Shown here piece by piece: positions 53,676 through 62,151 of a stretch of DNA of 64,000 nt. A model generated the notes under the pieces. It was given only the letters and a program-made list of their open reading frames with translations. It was not told the origin of the DNA and ran no database searches. Position 1 is the stretch's first letter. The number at the start of each line of letters is the position of its first letter. This DNA comes from Microcoleus sp. FACHB-68 (lineage in GTDB: Bacteria > Cyanobacteriota > Cyanobacteriia > Cyanobacteriales > Oscillatoriaceae): positions 744,001 through 808,000 of the forward strand of contig NZ_JACJOT010000006.1 in NCBI RefSeq assembly GCF_014695715.1, written 5' to 3'. A program made the translations under genes and the position numbers.

Positions 53676-54914
53676 ATGAAGAGTTTTGATGTCGTTGTTG
53701 TGGGTGCCGGCCCGTCTGGAGGTCAGTGTGCTAGGCTATTAGCAAAATCTGGTAAAAAAGTTTTACTCGTTGAGCAATATGAGAATTTTTATAAAAATAA
53801 TTTTTCCAGCGCCGGCACACCCATAGAAACGCTGAATCAATTCGATTTACCTGAAGGCGTTGTCGGCAGTTTTTGGGACAAAATTGTTATTGTTACAACC
53901 AAAGCCAGCCAAACTTGGCAATCTGAAAAGCGCTTAGGTGCTGTATTGAATTTTGCTAAACTCCGAGAATTCTTAGCCAGTGAAGTTGAATCTCTGGGTG
54001 GCGAAGTTTGGATGGGCTATCGTTATGTTAGAAATGAGCAACACGACGGTAAAACGATTGTTGAGTTCAAGCAACGTACTGGCGATGAAATTCTCCAGGT
54101 TAGCACTCAAGTTCTGGTTGATGCCACCGGCCCTGTGAGAGCGCTCATGTATGAAAAGGAAAGCGATAAGCCTGATTTCTTGAGTGGAACGGGAATTGAG
54201 TATTTAATCGAAGTCTCTGAAGAAGATTATAACAAATATTCGCAATCTTTAATCTTTTTTTTGGGGCATAAATGGATGCCAAAAGGATATTCTTGGATTT
54301 TTCCAATGGAAAATAATCTACTCAAAGTCGGGGCAGGCCGATTAAATGAAGCGCATAAAATTGTTACAGAAAAAGCAACTTTTAAACACTATATTGAACT
54401 GATTATAAAAGAGTATATTCAAGCCAAGGAATACAAACTTGTCGAAATACACGGTGCAACGCTGCAATATTCAAAGGGTTTGCAAGATATCTATTACAAA
54501 AATAATATAATTGCGATTGGAGATGCAGTTTCAACGGTTAATTTTCTAGGGGGTGAAGGCATCCGACACGGGATGTATAGTGCAGAAATCGCTTGTGATT
54601 ATATTTGTCAATATTTAAATTCTCAAATTTCCGACTTTGGCGGCTATCAAAAACAGATGCAGCAACACTTTGCAGCAAAATGGAATCTGTCGGAAAGGCT
54701 GGGAATGAAGAAATATTTAGAAGATAGCGACGAACTCATCGATAAAGGTGTCAGTTATTTGAGTTCATTGACAGCGGAGGATTTGATGGAAATTCTGTTC
54801 CATTATAATTTTAGCAAGCTGTATAAAGGGTTTAGCCGGCTGTTGAAGCGCAAAATTTATTCATTATTTCAAGGCGTTCGCAAAGCAGTTAACTGGAAAT
54901 TCAAGATACAATGA
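53676..54914 (+). CDS. Geranylgeranyl-reductase-like FAD-dependent oxidoreductase
   Basis: A 412-residue flavoprotein. The N-terminal dinucleotide fold reads FDVVVVGAGPSGGQCARLLA (GxGxxG), the second FAD motif is IAIGDAVSTVNFLGGEGIRHGM (GD plus helix), with a 100-residue helical C-terminus. The overall pattern is of the geranylgeranyl reductase / digeranylgeranylglycerophospholipid reductase family, but it is more distant than cyanobacterial ChlP. AGGA seven or eight bases upstream supports ATG 53676. Coding DNA is AT-richer than its neighbours metH and mtnA. It lies 49 bp upstream of mtnA on the same strand. Confidence 0.82.
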   Translation: MKSFDVVVVGAGPSGGQCARLLAKSGKKVLLVEQYENFYKNNFSSAGTPIETLNQFDLPEGVVGSFWDKIVIVTTKASQTWQSEKRLGAVLNFAKLREFLASEVESLGGEVWMGYRYVRNEQHDGKTIVEFKQRTGDEILQVSTQVLVDATGPVRALMYEKESDKPDFLSGTGIEYLIEVSEEDYNKYSQSLIFFLGHKWMPKGYSWIFPMENNLLKVGAGRLNEAHKIVTEKATFKHYIELIIKEYIQAKEYKLVEIHGATLQYSKGLQDIYYKNNIIAIGDAVSTVNFLGGEGIRHGMYSAEIACDYICQYLNSQISDFGGYQKQMQQHFAAKWNLSERLGMKKYLEDSDELIDKGVSYLSSLTAEDLMEILFHYNFSKLYKGFSRLLKRKIYSLFQGVRKAVNWKFKIQ

Positions 54915-54963
54915 CAAGAAGGAATTTATGTTTTCCTTGTCCTTTTACTCTTGAACCGTTGAG

Positions 54964-56022
54964 ATGTCTAACACAAACCAGGTGTATCCCGTTATTTGGC
55001 AAGAAGATCGCGTTGTGCTGATCGATCAAACTCGCTTGCCGGCTGAGTATACAGTTGTCGAAATTAGCCGCTATGAAGACATGGCAGAGGCGATTAAAAC
55101 GATGATTGTGCGAGGTGCACCGGCAATTGGTGTCGCGGCTGCTTATGGGGTGTATCTGGGTGCGCGAGAAATTCAAACAGAGGATCGCAGCGAATTTTTA
55201 AATCAGCTAGAAGAAATCGCTGCAATATTGCGTTCAACTCGTCCGACAGCCGTTAATTTGTTTTGGGCGATTGCACGGATGTTAAATACAGCCCGTCAAA
55301 CGCTGGGACCTGTTGATTACCTCAAACAAGTCTTGCTAGAAATGGCACAAACCATTCAAGCGGAAGATTTGCAAACGTGTAAAGACATTGGCGATCGCGG
55401 TTTAGAAGTTTTGCCTCGCACACCAGAAAAATTGCGAATTTTGACGCATTGCAATGCCGGCGCTTTGGCAACTGCTGGCTACGGAACTGCTTTAGGTGTG
55501 GTGCGATCTGCATGGAGTGCGGGACGTTTAGAAAGGGTTTATGCAGATGAAACTCGGCCCCGTTTGCAAGGCGCAAAACTAACAGCTTGGGAATGTGTAC
55601 ATGAAGGAATTCCTGTTACCCTCATCACCGACAATATGGCAGCGCACTGCATGAAACAAGGGCTAATTGATGCCGTTGTTGTGGGTGCAGATCGCATTGC
55701 GGCGAATGGTGATGCGGCGAATAAAATTGGCACTTACAGTTTAGCAATTGTTGCCAAAGCTCACAAAATTCCGTTCTTTGTGGCTGCACCGCTTTCAACG
55801 ATTGATTTTCAGTTGGTTAATGGCAGCTTGATTCCCATTGAAGAACGCGATCCCTCTGAAGTTTACCAAGTGGGTGAAACGCGGCTGACGCCAGTGGGTG
55901 TTGAATTTTACAATCCCGCCTTTGATGTGACGCCGGCAGAATATATTACGGCAATTGTTACAGAATATGGCGCAGTCGCTCCTGGTGAGTTACAACAGTT
56001 TCAGACCAAACAAGCGGTTTAA
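54964..56022 (+). CDS. mtnA: S-methyl-5-thioribose-1-phosphate isomerase MtnA
   Basis: A 352-residue enzyme of the methionine salvage pathway that converts methylthioribose-1-phosphate to methylthioribulose-1-phosphate. Conserved blocks: [36 protein letters not shown] (with the catalytic Cys), [29 protein letters not shown] (with the catalytic Asp), and [14 protein letters not shown]. Length is normal. It is close behind the oxidoreductase gene and likely cotranscribed with it. metH lies before them, so methionine metabolism is the plausible common theme. Confidence 0.96.
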   Translation: MSNTNQVYPVIWQEDRVVLIDQTRLPAEYTVVEISRYEDMAEAIKTMIVRGAPAIGVAAAYGVYLGAREIQTEDRSEFLNQLEEIAAILRSTRPTAVNLFWAIARMLNTARQTLGPVDYLKQVLLEMAQTIQAEDLQTCKDIGDRGLEVLPRTPEKLRILTHCNAGALATAGYGTALGVVRSAWSAGRLERVYADETRPRLQGAKLTAWECVHEGIPVTLITDNMAAHCMKQGLIDAVVVGADRIAANGDAANKIGTYSLAIVAKAHKIPFFVAAPLSTIDFQLVNGSLIPIEERDPSEVYQVGETRLTPVGVEFYNPAFDVTPAEYITAIVTEYGAVAPGELQQFQTKQAV

Positions 56023-56128
56023 CTGGAACTAATACCAACTCCGGTTTACCTAGACTTTTTTGCTCCTGAAAAAACTATTAGCCTTGGATCAAAACTCGAT
56101 TTGGTATTAGTTCTCTAAACAGGACTTT

Positions 56129-56166
56129 CGCTATCAGCCAGGGATTTAAATCCCTGGCTGATAGCG
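56129..56166. repeat. Perfect 38-bp palindrome
   Basis: CGCTATCAGCCAGGGATTT is followed directly by its exact reverse complement (centre TTTAAA at 56145-56150). No T-tract follows on either side. It lies about 100 bp after mtnA and may act as an mRNA-stabilising end, a transcription stop or a palindromic spacer element. Confidence 0.9.
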
Positions 56167-56203
56167 GTCTGGCTCGTTTAAATTGGATAAAAATGGGGAT
56201 TTT

Positions 56204-56250
56204 TTTAACCGCAGATGACCGCAGATAAACGCAGATAAGAACGCAGATAA
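56204..56250. repeat. Degenerate tandem repeat of CGCAGAT(A)A
   Basis: Four copies of CGCAGAT occur in about 45 bp (ACCGCAGATGACCGCAGATA and on). This wording recurs in spacers of filamentous cyanobacteria, and a single related copy lies at 46.05 kb. The remainder of the 408-bp spacer between mtnA and the ABC gene has no supported gene. Confidence 0.7.
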
Positions 56251-56430
56251 AATTGAGGGTTGGATGCGTTTTAAGATGGGATCTTAAGTTTTTTTAAAGG
56301 GTTTTTGTTACTGTAACGGGTGTTAGTTAGGTAACTGAAGCTATAAAAGGATTTGATAAAAGTTATGCCGGCAGAGAATATGCCGCGCAATTTTTGGAGT
56401 CTAAAAATTTAGAGAAAGGGTTGATTTCGT

Positions 56431-57555
56431 CTACACCGGGTAAAGCAGATCACCGGCAGACGGATCGAACACAAAAAGTTGGCTGAGATCGAGTTGTACA
56501 GAAATTCGATCATCCGGACGTCCCCGCCAATTTGCTGGGGCTTGAATATTTAAGAAACTACTCGAACCGGCCAACCCAGCACGAATTAAAGTTTCCCGTC
56601 CCAAGGGTTCCACGACCTTCACTTCAACGGTTAATTGTGCTGAGTGAAGTGTTTCATCTTTTTCTGGGTAATTATTGGTTAACTGGGAATTTTCAATTCT
56701 GATGTGTTCTGGGCGAATTCCTAAATCAAAACCTTGCCCTTCAGTCGGTCGCACTTTATCTCGAATTGCCGGCACACAAGGGATAAATTGCTCATTTACT
56801 CGAAACCCATTTTCAGAATAGATTGCCGGCAAAATATTCATCGGAGGATTGCCTAAAAATGCCGCCACCATCCGGTTAGCCGGTCGCCCATAAATCGTTT
56901 GAGGGTCGCCAATTTGCTGAATTCTTCCCCGGTTAAGCACCACAATTTTATCAGCCAGCGTCATCGCCTCTACTTGATCGTGGGTAACATAAATTGTTGT
57001 AATACCCAGCCGGTGGTGCAACTGCTTTAATTCTGCGCGTGTATCATCCCGCAACTGCGCGTCTAAATTTGACAACGGTTCATCTAACAAAAATACCTTG
57101 GGTTCCCGTGCGATTGCCCGTCCTAATGCGACCCGCTGTTGTTGTCCCCCTGATAGTTGTTTCGGTTTGCGGTTTAGGAGATGATCAAGGTTGAGTGATC
57201 GCGCCACTGTCTCAACTCGTTCCCGAATTTTTGTAGAGTCAGTTTTTCGCATTTTCAAGCCAAATGCGAGGTTTTCTGCTACGGTCATGTGGGGATAAAG
57301 TGCGTAATTTTGGAACACCATCGCCACATCTCTCGCCCTCGCCGGCACCCCATTTACCAGGCTGTCGCCGATATAAAGATTGCCGGTTGTTGCAGATTCT
57401 AAGCCGGCAATTGTCCGCATAATAGTAGACTTGCCACACCCAGAGGGACCCACTAACACCCAGAATTCCCCATCAGGGACTTCAAAGGTAATATCTTCAA
57501 TTGCGGTGACGCCACCAAAGCGGCGAGTGATTTTTTCTAAACGAACGTTTGCCAT
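56431..57555 (-). CDS. ABC transporter ATP-binding protein, MalK/UgpC-like
   Basis: A 374-residue ATPase of carbohydrate-uptake ABC importers. Walker A is GPSGCGKST (about residue 37), signature LSGGQQQRVALGRAI, Walker B VFLLDEPLSNLD, and switch His in YVTHDQVEAMTLADK; residues ~240-374 form the regulatory OB/TOBE extension with GIRPEHIRI. ATG 57555 (MANVRLEKITRRFGG) is chosen over the more distant upstream start at 57609. The membrane and binding-protein genes are not adjacent, as often in cyanobacteria, so it may serve several sugar importers. Confidence 0.94.
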   Translation of the reverse strand: MANVRLEKITRRFGGVTAIEDITFEVPDGEFWVLVGPSGCGKSTIMRTIAGLESATTGNLYIGDSLVNGVPARARDVAMVFQNYALYPHMTVAENLAFGLKMRKTDSTKIRERVETVARSLNLDHLLNRKPKQLSGGQQQRVALGRAIAREPKVFLLDEPLSNLDAQLRDDTRAELKQLHHRLGITTIYVTHDQVEAMTLADKIVVLNRGRIQQIGDPQTIYGRPANRMVAAFLGNPPMNILPAIYSENGFRVNEQFIPCVPAIRDKVRPTEGQGFDLGIRPEHIRIENSQLTNNYPEKDETLHSAQLTVEVKVVEPLGRETLIRAGLAGSSSFLNIQAPANWRGRPDDRISVQLDLSQLFVFDPSAGDLLYPV

Positions 57556-57684
57556 TTTTAGTTCTGCAGCGCAGCAACCCCAACAATGATCATAAATCTT
57601 TTGGCTCAACTTGCTCTAGCTTTTTTTCTTGGGAGAAAAATGTTTTTGTAAGTTTTTAGCCAATTAACTGGAATAAATAATAAC

Positions 57685-58257
57685 TTAAACTTTAGTCACA
57701 AGCTGTTCTATCTGGGAAACCACCCGGTCTAATTCTTCAACTAAAGGCGTTGAGCCGGCTTTGCGGAATGCCTCTACTAAAGATCGATAATACCAAAGAG
57801 AGCCGTCTTTACCACCTTTAAAGCGCTCCCAAAGTGATTCTCCCACGACGCGATAATCTTTGAGAATTGAGCCGGCATTGTATAGTTTATCAGCAGATGA
57901 GACAAGTCGCACTGAGGGCGAAGCTGTGGAAATGTGGGCAATGTAAGCTTCTTTACGCTGTCGCCACGGGGGTTTGGGAATCGTGTCGCTGTCTGTGCAG
58001 CCGTCTACAATCTCTGTCACGTTATCTCCAAACCGGCGGCGAATTTCTTCCCGCGTCGCAGCACCCCCTTGATCTTCAATTGCATCATGAAGCAAAGCGG
58101 CGATTGCTTCATCTTCATTCGCTCCATATTCAAGCGCGATACTCGCTACGCCTAATAAATGAGCAATGTAAGGAATACCACTACCCTTGCGAATTTGGGT
58201 GGCGTGCAACTGGGTTGCAAAAGTTAGGGCTTCGGTAAATCGTTCTGAGAGTATCAT
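57685..58257 (-). CDS. HD-domain phosphohydrolase, SpoT/Mesh1-like
   Basis: A 190-residue single-domain protein. KGSGIPYIAHLLGVA (His ligand), ALLHDAIEDQGG (the HD pair and ED) and LVSSADKLYNAGSILKDY (Asp ligand) form the Mn-dependent HD site found in the hydrolase half of RelA/SpoT enzymes and in free-standing Mesh1-type alarmone hydrolases. There is no synthetase, TGS or ACT domain. It may degrade (p)ppGpp or another nucleotide. ATG 58257 is preferred over the TTG at 58263. Confidence 0.85.
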   Translation of the reverse strand: MILSERFTEALTFATQLHATQIRKGSGIPYIAHLLGVASIALEYGANEDEAIAALLHDAIEDQGGAATREEIRRRFGDNVTEIVDGCTDSDTIPKPPWRQRKEAYIAHISTASPSVRLVSSADKLYNAGSILKDYRVVGESLWERFKGGKDGSLWYYRSLVEAFRKAGSTPLVEELDRVVSQIEQLVTKV

Positions 58258-58460
58258 TTTCAAAGCGTTTTTTCGGCAATTACACTTTAGCTTAAAACTT
58301 TAAAATTTGCTTGATAGCTTTTTTCAGCTATTTTAAATATCTTACTTTTATAGCAATCTAGCACAATGCTTTAATTGGAGTTTTTAACTATTTTATCTCT
58401 ATTTTTGATTAAATTTATATTTGTTTTTAAAAGCTTATTTTATTCCATAATAGATGTAAA

Positions 58461-58523
58461 TAAAAAAAGACTCAGCACTACTTTGACTTTCTTAGAGTTG
58501 CAGAAAATCAATAGAGTGCTGAG
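58461..58523 (-). terminator. Terminator-like hairpin downstream of patX
   Basis: On the minus strand CTCAGCACT (complement of 58515-58523) pairs with AGTGCTGAG (complement of 58471-58479); a shorter inner TTTCT/AGAAA-type pair shortens the loop, and TCTTTTTTTATTT follows. It lies about 95 bp after the patX stop. Confidence 0.65.
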
Positions 58524-58552
58524 ACAAGGGGATTGTTAGGAATGATCAATGA

Positions 58553-58607
58553 CTTTATTGACATCCTACGCCGCCAATCGTTGTTGCCGGCATAAATTTG
58601 TCAATAA
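58553..58607. repeat. Inverted repeat just after the patX stop
   Basis: CTTTATTGAC (58553-58562) and GTCAATAAAG (58598-58607) are exact complements with a 35-nt GC-rich centre. With the following hairpin at 58461-58523 it makes a structured 3' region of the patX transcript. The rest of 58258-58552 is AT-rich and without a supported gene. Confidence 0.65.
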
Positions 58608-58616
58608 AGGTGTCGA

Positions 58617-58793
58617 TTAAGCACAACGACCGCTGCCACGATGGGGTGACAGATCCGGTGCAGTTTGTACTTGAACCTTTCTGATCGAACTGGCTTGAGA
58701 AAAACTTTCTGAGAGATTTTCACCCCCTTGAAATTGAGTCGCTAGCCCGATAGATAACAGGCTTGATAACAAGATAGAGGTGTAGAGCCGCAT
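58617..58793 (-). CDS. patX: PatX-like peptide precursor with C-terminal HRGSGR
   Basis: A 58-residue precursor. Residues 1-22 are a signal peptide or signal anchor (MRLYTSILLSSLLSIGLATQ); the rest is polar and ends APDLSPHRGSGRCA. RGSGR is the active pentapeptide of the heterocyst-pattern inhibitors PatS and PatX, which is released and binds HetR. PatX proteins, with HRGSGR close to the C-terminus after a signal peptide, occur throughout filamentous cyanobacteria that have HetR, also those without heterocysts. The frame extends upstream to a TTG (58820), but ATG 58793 gives the proper signal peptide. TCCGTAT and ATACGGA flank the region just upstream as an inverted repeat. Two residues (CA) follow the motif. 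Confidence 0.88.
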   Translation of the reverse strand: MRLYTSILLSSLLSIGLATQFQGGENLSESFSQASSIRKVQVQTAPDLSPHRGSGRCA

Positions 58794-59218
58794 AAGCGAT
58801 TTCCGTATCAGAGCTTCCAATTCTGTATACGGACTTTTGGTGATGCTCTCCGGGTAAAGAGAAATTCCAAATCAAAATTTCTTTATGCCAATTTCTGGAA
58901 CTAAAAACAGAAATTTCTGTCTGATAGAAACTTTATGTGGCTTGTAAACCGAGAAATTATGTAATTTGCCAAGGTTTCACTTTAGGTATTTCTTTGGAAA
59001 AGCTGCTTTCATTAAGCGGAGAATAGTTTGAGGCTGAGGATAGGGAATTTTATTTATAGAAATGGAAAATAACAGCTTTTCGTCCCTACAACTACTTGGG
59101 ATGAGAAGAAGAAGCAGGCGGTTACGGGTTGACTATGCACCGGCAGGAAAGTTTCGTTGAATTTTGAGCTGGCTGGAAGACAAAGACGTTGTGTTACGGG
59201 TGAAGATCCTGCCGGCGC
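58794..59218. other. patX upstream region
   Basis: Spacer between patX and the terminator of psb34. It holds TCCGTAT (from about 58826) facing ATACGGA (about 58801) directly before the patX start and the palindrome CAGAAATTTCTG near 58908-58919. No GTA-N8-TAC NtcA site is seen. The promoter of patX must be here. Confidence 0.4.
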
Positions 59219-59257
59219 AAAAAAAAACCAGGTTCCTGACAAGCAGGCACCCTGGTT
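59219..59257 (-). terminator. Intrinsic terminator of psb34
   Basis: On the minus strand AACCAGG pairs with CCTGGTT (59251-59257 and 59226-59232), with an inner CCTG/CAGG stem, followed by eight Ts. It lies about 50 bp after the psb34 stop. Confidence 0.92.
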
Positions 59258-59309
59258 AAGCAAAAACCGTGTAAAAGCAGTAAAAAAAGTTAGGAAAGGG
59301 GTTTATTAT

Positions 59310-59489
59310 TTAGCTGACATTCGAGACAGAGAAGGCGACAAACATCAATCCGCCAATAAGCGCGGTTGCTACAACGCCTAAAACAATATAGTTCCGCTGT
59401 TGAGCCTGGCTGGGGGCTTCAGCTTTATAAATTTTTGGCTCAATAGCGAAATTGTTTAGCCGTCCGCCTTCTTCGTTGATATATGGCAT
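59310..59489 (-). CDS. psb34: Photosystem II assembly protein Psb34 (ssl1498 family)
   Basis: A 59-residue protein, too short for many gene callers. MPYINEEGGRLNNFAIEPKI is the typical hydrophilic N-terminus, AEAPSQAQQRNYIVLGV a conserved link, and ATALIGGLMFVAFSVS the single membrane helix. Once annotated as a high-light-inducible-like protein, Psb34 binds CP47 during photosystem II assembly and repair, near where Hlips bind. It lacks the chlorophyll-binding ExxNxR motif. It has its own strong terminator. Confidence 0.9.
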   Translation of the reverse strand: MPYINEEGGRLNNFAIEPKIYKAEAPSQAQQRNYIVLGVVATALIGGLMFVAFSVSNVS

Positions 59490-59745
59490 GAATGATATCC
59501 TCAGTTTTTACTTAATATAACTTTAACAGCAATTTGCCTTTGTAACAACTTTTTTACACTTCTTTACATTTCGTTACAATTAATCGTTGTTTATTAACCC
59601 GACTTGGGTGAACAAAGTCATCACCGGCACCAAACTAAAATCCAGCCTCCATAAGGCTTTTAGCGATTGCGCGGATCGTCTAGTTGAACGATGCCATCCG
59701 CGCAGTCATCTTCAGCAAAGCCAGTGTTATATCCCTTTCTACAGC

Positions 59746-61746
59746 TCAATCGGCAATTGTACCCGTCAGAGGAGAACTCGCACTCGCACCGGCTTTAACC
59801 GGCATCCGTCCCGCCAGATAAGCCAAACGCCCCGCCTCTGCTGCCATTCCCATCGCCTTCGCCATCGCCGCTGGATGTTTAGCCATCGCAATTGCGGAAT
59901 TAATTAACAGCGCATCCGCCCCCATCTCCATCGCTTGCGCCGCTTCAGAAGGCGTTCCAATGCCGGCATCCACCACCACCGGCACCTTCGCATTCTCAAT
60001 AATAATTTGAATATTCGCAGCAGTTGTAATTCCCTGTCCCGAACCAATCGGCGAACCCAAAGGCATCACTGTGGCGCAACCGGCTTCCTCTAAACGCTTC
60101 GCCAGCATCGGATCAGCATTAATATAAGGCAGGACAGCAAAGCCTTCCTTCACCAACTGTTCCGCCGCTTGCAAGGTGCCAATCGGATCAGGCAGCAGAT
60201 ATTTTGAGTCCGGAATCACTTCTAACTTGACAAAATTATTATCCTCCTGCCCCAAAAGTTTCGCCATTTCCCGCCCCAAACGCGCCACCCGAATCGCTTC
60301 TTCCGCCGTTTGACAGCCGGCAGTATTCGGCAGCATCCAGATTTTCGTCCAATCCAATGCCTCTGCTAATCCTTCATGGCCCGGTGCCTTGGTTTGCACG
60401 CGCCGCACCGCAACCGTTACAATCTGGCAATTGCTTGCTATGACACTTTGCTGCATCTGTTCAATGCTGCGATACTTGCCGGTGCCGGTCATTAAGCGAG
60501 AGTGAAAGGTTTTACCGGCAATCGTTAAGACAGAATCCTGAACGGTTAGGGCAGAATTCGCTTGAATTGGGGTGGGATAAGTGAGCATGGAATTAGAATT
60601 CTTGGGGGAAGTTTGCAGTGAGGCGGTTGCCGGCTGGGGGTTAAAAAACCGTGCGGCGTGGAAATGCTTTAATAACGGATCAGATTTTTGATTAAGGATG
60701 AAATCTGCAATCAGCGCAGCCGTTGCCGGTGCTAATAAAATGCCATTGCGATAGTGCCCCGTCGCCAGGGTTAAATTTTCACATAAACTAGGGCCAAGAA
60801 TCGGCAATTCATCCGGGGTTGCCGGCCTATATCCCCACCAAAAATCTTCAATGGGATAATGCTGCAAAGCTGGATATAAACGAATCGCCCGTTCTAACAA
60901 TGTTTGAACACCGGCAGGCGTGTTACCTGGAGTAAACCAGACATCTTCACTGGTTGCACCAATCACCAATCTGCCATCTCGACGCGGGACAATGTATATA
61001 TTTTTGCCATACAGCACGCGCTGCAAATTTCCTGAATAAGGACTTTGCCCGTCTGAAGCTGCCGGCATCCGGAGTGACAACATTTGCCCTTTTTTCGGAT
61101 ACACCGGCACTGGCAACAATTGATTTGACCAAGCGCCGGTTGCTAAAACATAGTGTTGGGCGTGAAAATCGCCGCTATTGGTTCTGACGCTATTGACTTG
61201 CCCGTGACGTTGGGAGATAAACTCAACCGTCACACCCTCACGCACCTCGATTCCCAAGGCTTCCGCCGTCGCCCACAGCGCCCGCGCCAAGGCTCGATTA
61301 TCGACTTGGCCATCTTCCGGAAACCACCAACCGCCGGTTACGTCCGTCCCTAATCCTGGCTGATTCACATTAATAGCAGTTTTGTCAAGCCATAGAGCCG
61401 GGGAAGGTGAGGGAGTGACGGGTTGAGGGGGAGAATTGCTGAGATCCTCGTAAGCCGGTGCGAGAATGCCACAAGGCCAGTAACCGACCGATAAGCCAGA
61501 AATTTCTTCGAGTTTGCTTGTCCAGTCTGGATACAGATCCCGCGAACGCAAGCATAAATCGAGCATCGGGCCGGCTGGGAGGGCTTCGGCTTGGGGTGCG
61601 ATCATGCCGGCGGCGGCGTGGGTTGCGGCTTCGCTGAAGTTGCGGCAAAGAACGAGGGGAGTTGCGCCTCGCAATTTGAGTTCGATGGCAATTGAAAGGC
61701 CGGTGATGCCACCGCCAATAATCAGAATTTCAGTAGATGGGATCAT
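59746..61746 (-). CDS. thiO-thiG: Bifunctional glycine oxidase ThiO / thiazole synthase ThiG
   Basis: A 666-residue fusion for the thiazole half of thiamine. Residues ~1-370 are ThiO, an FAD enzyme that oxidises glycine to the imine ([18 protein letters not shown] at the start; later [20 protein letters not shown]). A ~40-residue linker follows. Residues ~410-660 are ThiG, a TIM-barrel synthase that builds the thiazole from the glycine imine, deoxyxylulose phosphate and ThiS-thiocarboxylate: [33 protein letters not shown] and the phosphate site [19 protein letters not shown]. Fusion lets the unstable imine pass between sites. This fusion is known in cyanobacteria. No thiS is adjacent. Confidence 0.96.
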   Translation of the reverse strand: MIPSTEILIIGGGITGLSIAIELKLRGATPLVLCRNFSEAATHAAAGMIAPQAEALPAGPMLDLCLRSRDLYPDWTSKLEEISGLSVGYWPCGILAPAYEDLSNSPPQPVTPSPSPALWLDKTAINVNQPGLGTDVTGGWWFPEDGQVDNRALARALWATAEALGIEVREGVTVEFISQRHGQVNSVRTNSGDFHAQHYVLATGAWSNQLLPVPVYPKKGQMLSLRMPAASDGQSPYSGNLQRVLYGKNIYIVPRRDGRLVIGATSEDVWFTPGNTPAGVQTLLERAIRLYPALQHYPIEDFWWGYRPATPDELPILGPSLCENLTLATGHYRNGILLAPATAALIADFILNQKSDPLLKHFHAARFFNPQPATASLQTSPKNSNSMLTYPTPIQANSALTVQDSVLTIAGKTFHSRLMTGTGKYRSIEQMQQSVIASNCQIVTVAVRRVQTKAPGHEGLAEALDWTKIWMLPNTAGCQTAEEAIRVARLGREMAKLLGQEDNNFVKLEVIPDSKYLLPDPIGTLQAAEQLVKEGFAVLPYINADPMLAKRLEEAGCATVMPLGSPIGSGQGITTAANIQIIIENAKVPVVVDAGIGTPSEAAQAMEMGADALLINSAIAMAKHPAAMAKAMGMAAEAGRLAYLAGRMPVKAGASASSPLTGTIAD

Positions 61747-61833
61747 GGAGATACCCGGCGATTAAAAATCGGGGCGAAACAAGCAAAACCCAAAGGGCGA
61801 GTTTGATAACAACTTTAGTCTAACTTGGTGTGG

Positions 61834-61900
61834 GGCAATGGGGATTGGGGATTGGGCATGGGGCATGGGGCATGGGGCATGGGGCATGGGGCATGGGGTA
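61834..61900. repeat. Heptanucleotide repeat array (GGGGCAT)n
   Basis: Variants GGGGCAA, GGGGATT and GGGATTG lead into about six near-perfect GGGGCAT/GGGCATG heptamers. It lies just upstream of thiO-thiG and faces a complementary array at 62043-62083. Confidence 0.88.
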
Positions 61901-61910
61901 AGGGGCAAAA

Positions 61911-62020
61911 CGTAGGTTGGGTTGGGCCTTGCGAACCCTCCGCTGCGCTTCGCCCAACACAGATGCGAAGGTGCGTAAATGTGGAAACCCAACAGAGATG
62001 CGAAGGTGCGTAAATGTGGA
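61911..62020. repeat. Dispersed repeat copy 4 with 35-bp tandem duplication
   Basis: GTAGGTTGGGTTGGGCCTTG and CTTCGCCCAACA match the head and core of the spacer repeat seen at 28.2, 34.4 and 38.3 kb. From 61953 to 62020 the unit CCCAACAxAGATGCGAAGG...TGGA occurs twice with a 35-bp period; 25 bp (61961-61985 and 61996-62020) are identical. Confidence 0.78.
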
Positions 62021-62042
62021 GTTGGGTTTCCTTCGTCTAACT

Positions 62043-62083
62043 ATGCCCAATGCCCCATGCCCCATGCCCCATGCCCAATGCCA
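62043..62083. repeat. Heptanucleotide repeat array (ATGCCCC)n
   Basis: About five heptamers, TGCCCAA, TGCCCCA and so on, in the opposite sense to the array at 61834-61900. The two can pair over about 40 bp, making a large potential cruciform between the divergent thiO-thiG and citramalate synthase genes. Confidence 0.88.
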
Positions 62084-62151
62084 TTAAGTTTTATAACTTC
62101 ACTAAAGCGGTTCCTTAAAATAGTTTTGTGCCTTCTTTTTCTATTTCCCCC

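Noticed and set aside
61834-62083. CRISPR array
   Set aside because: The repeats are 7-bp units in direct contact without unique spacers, and no cas gene is near.
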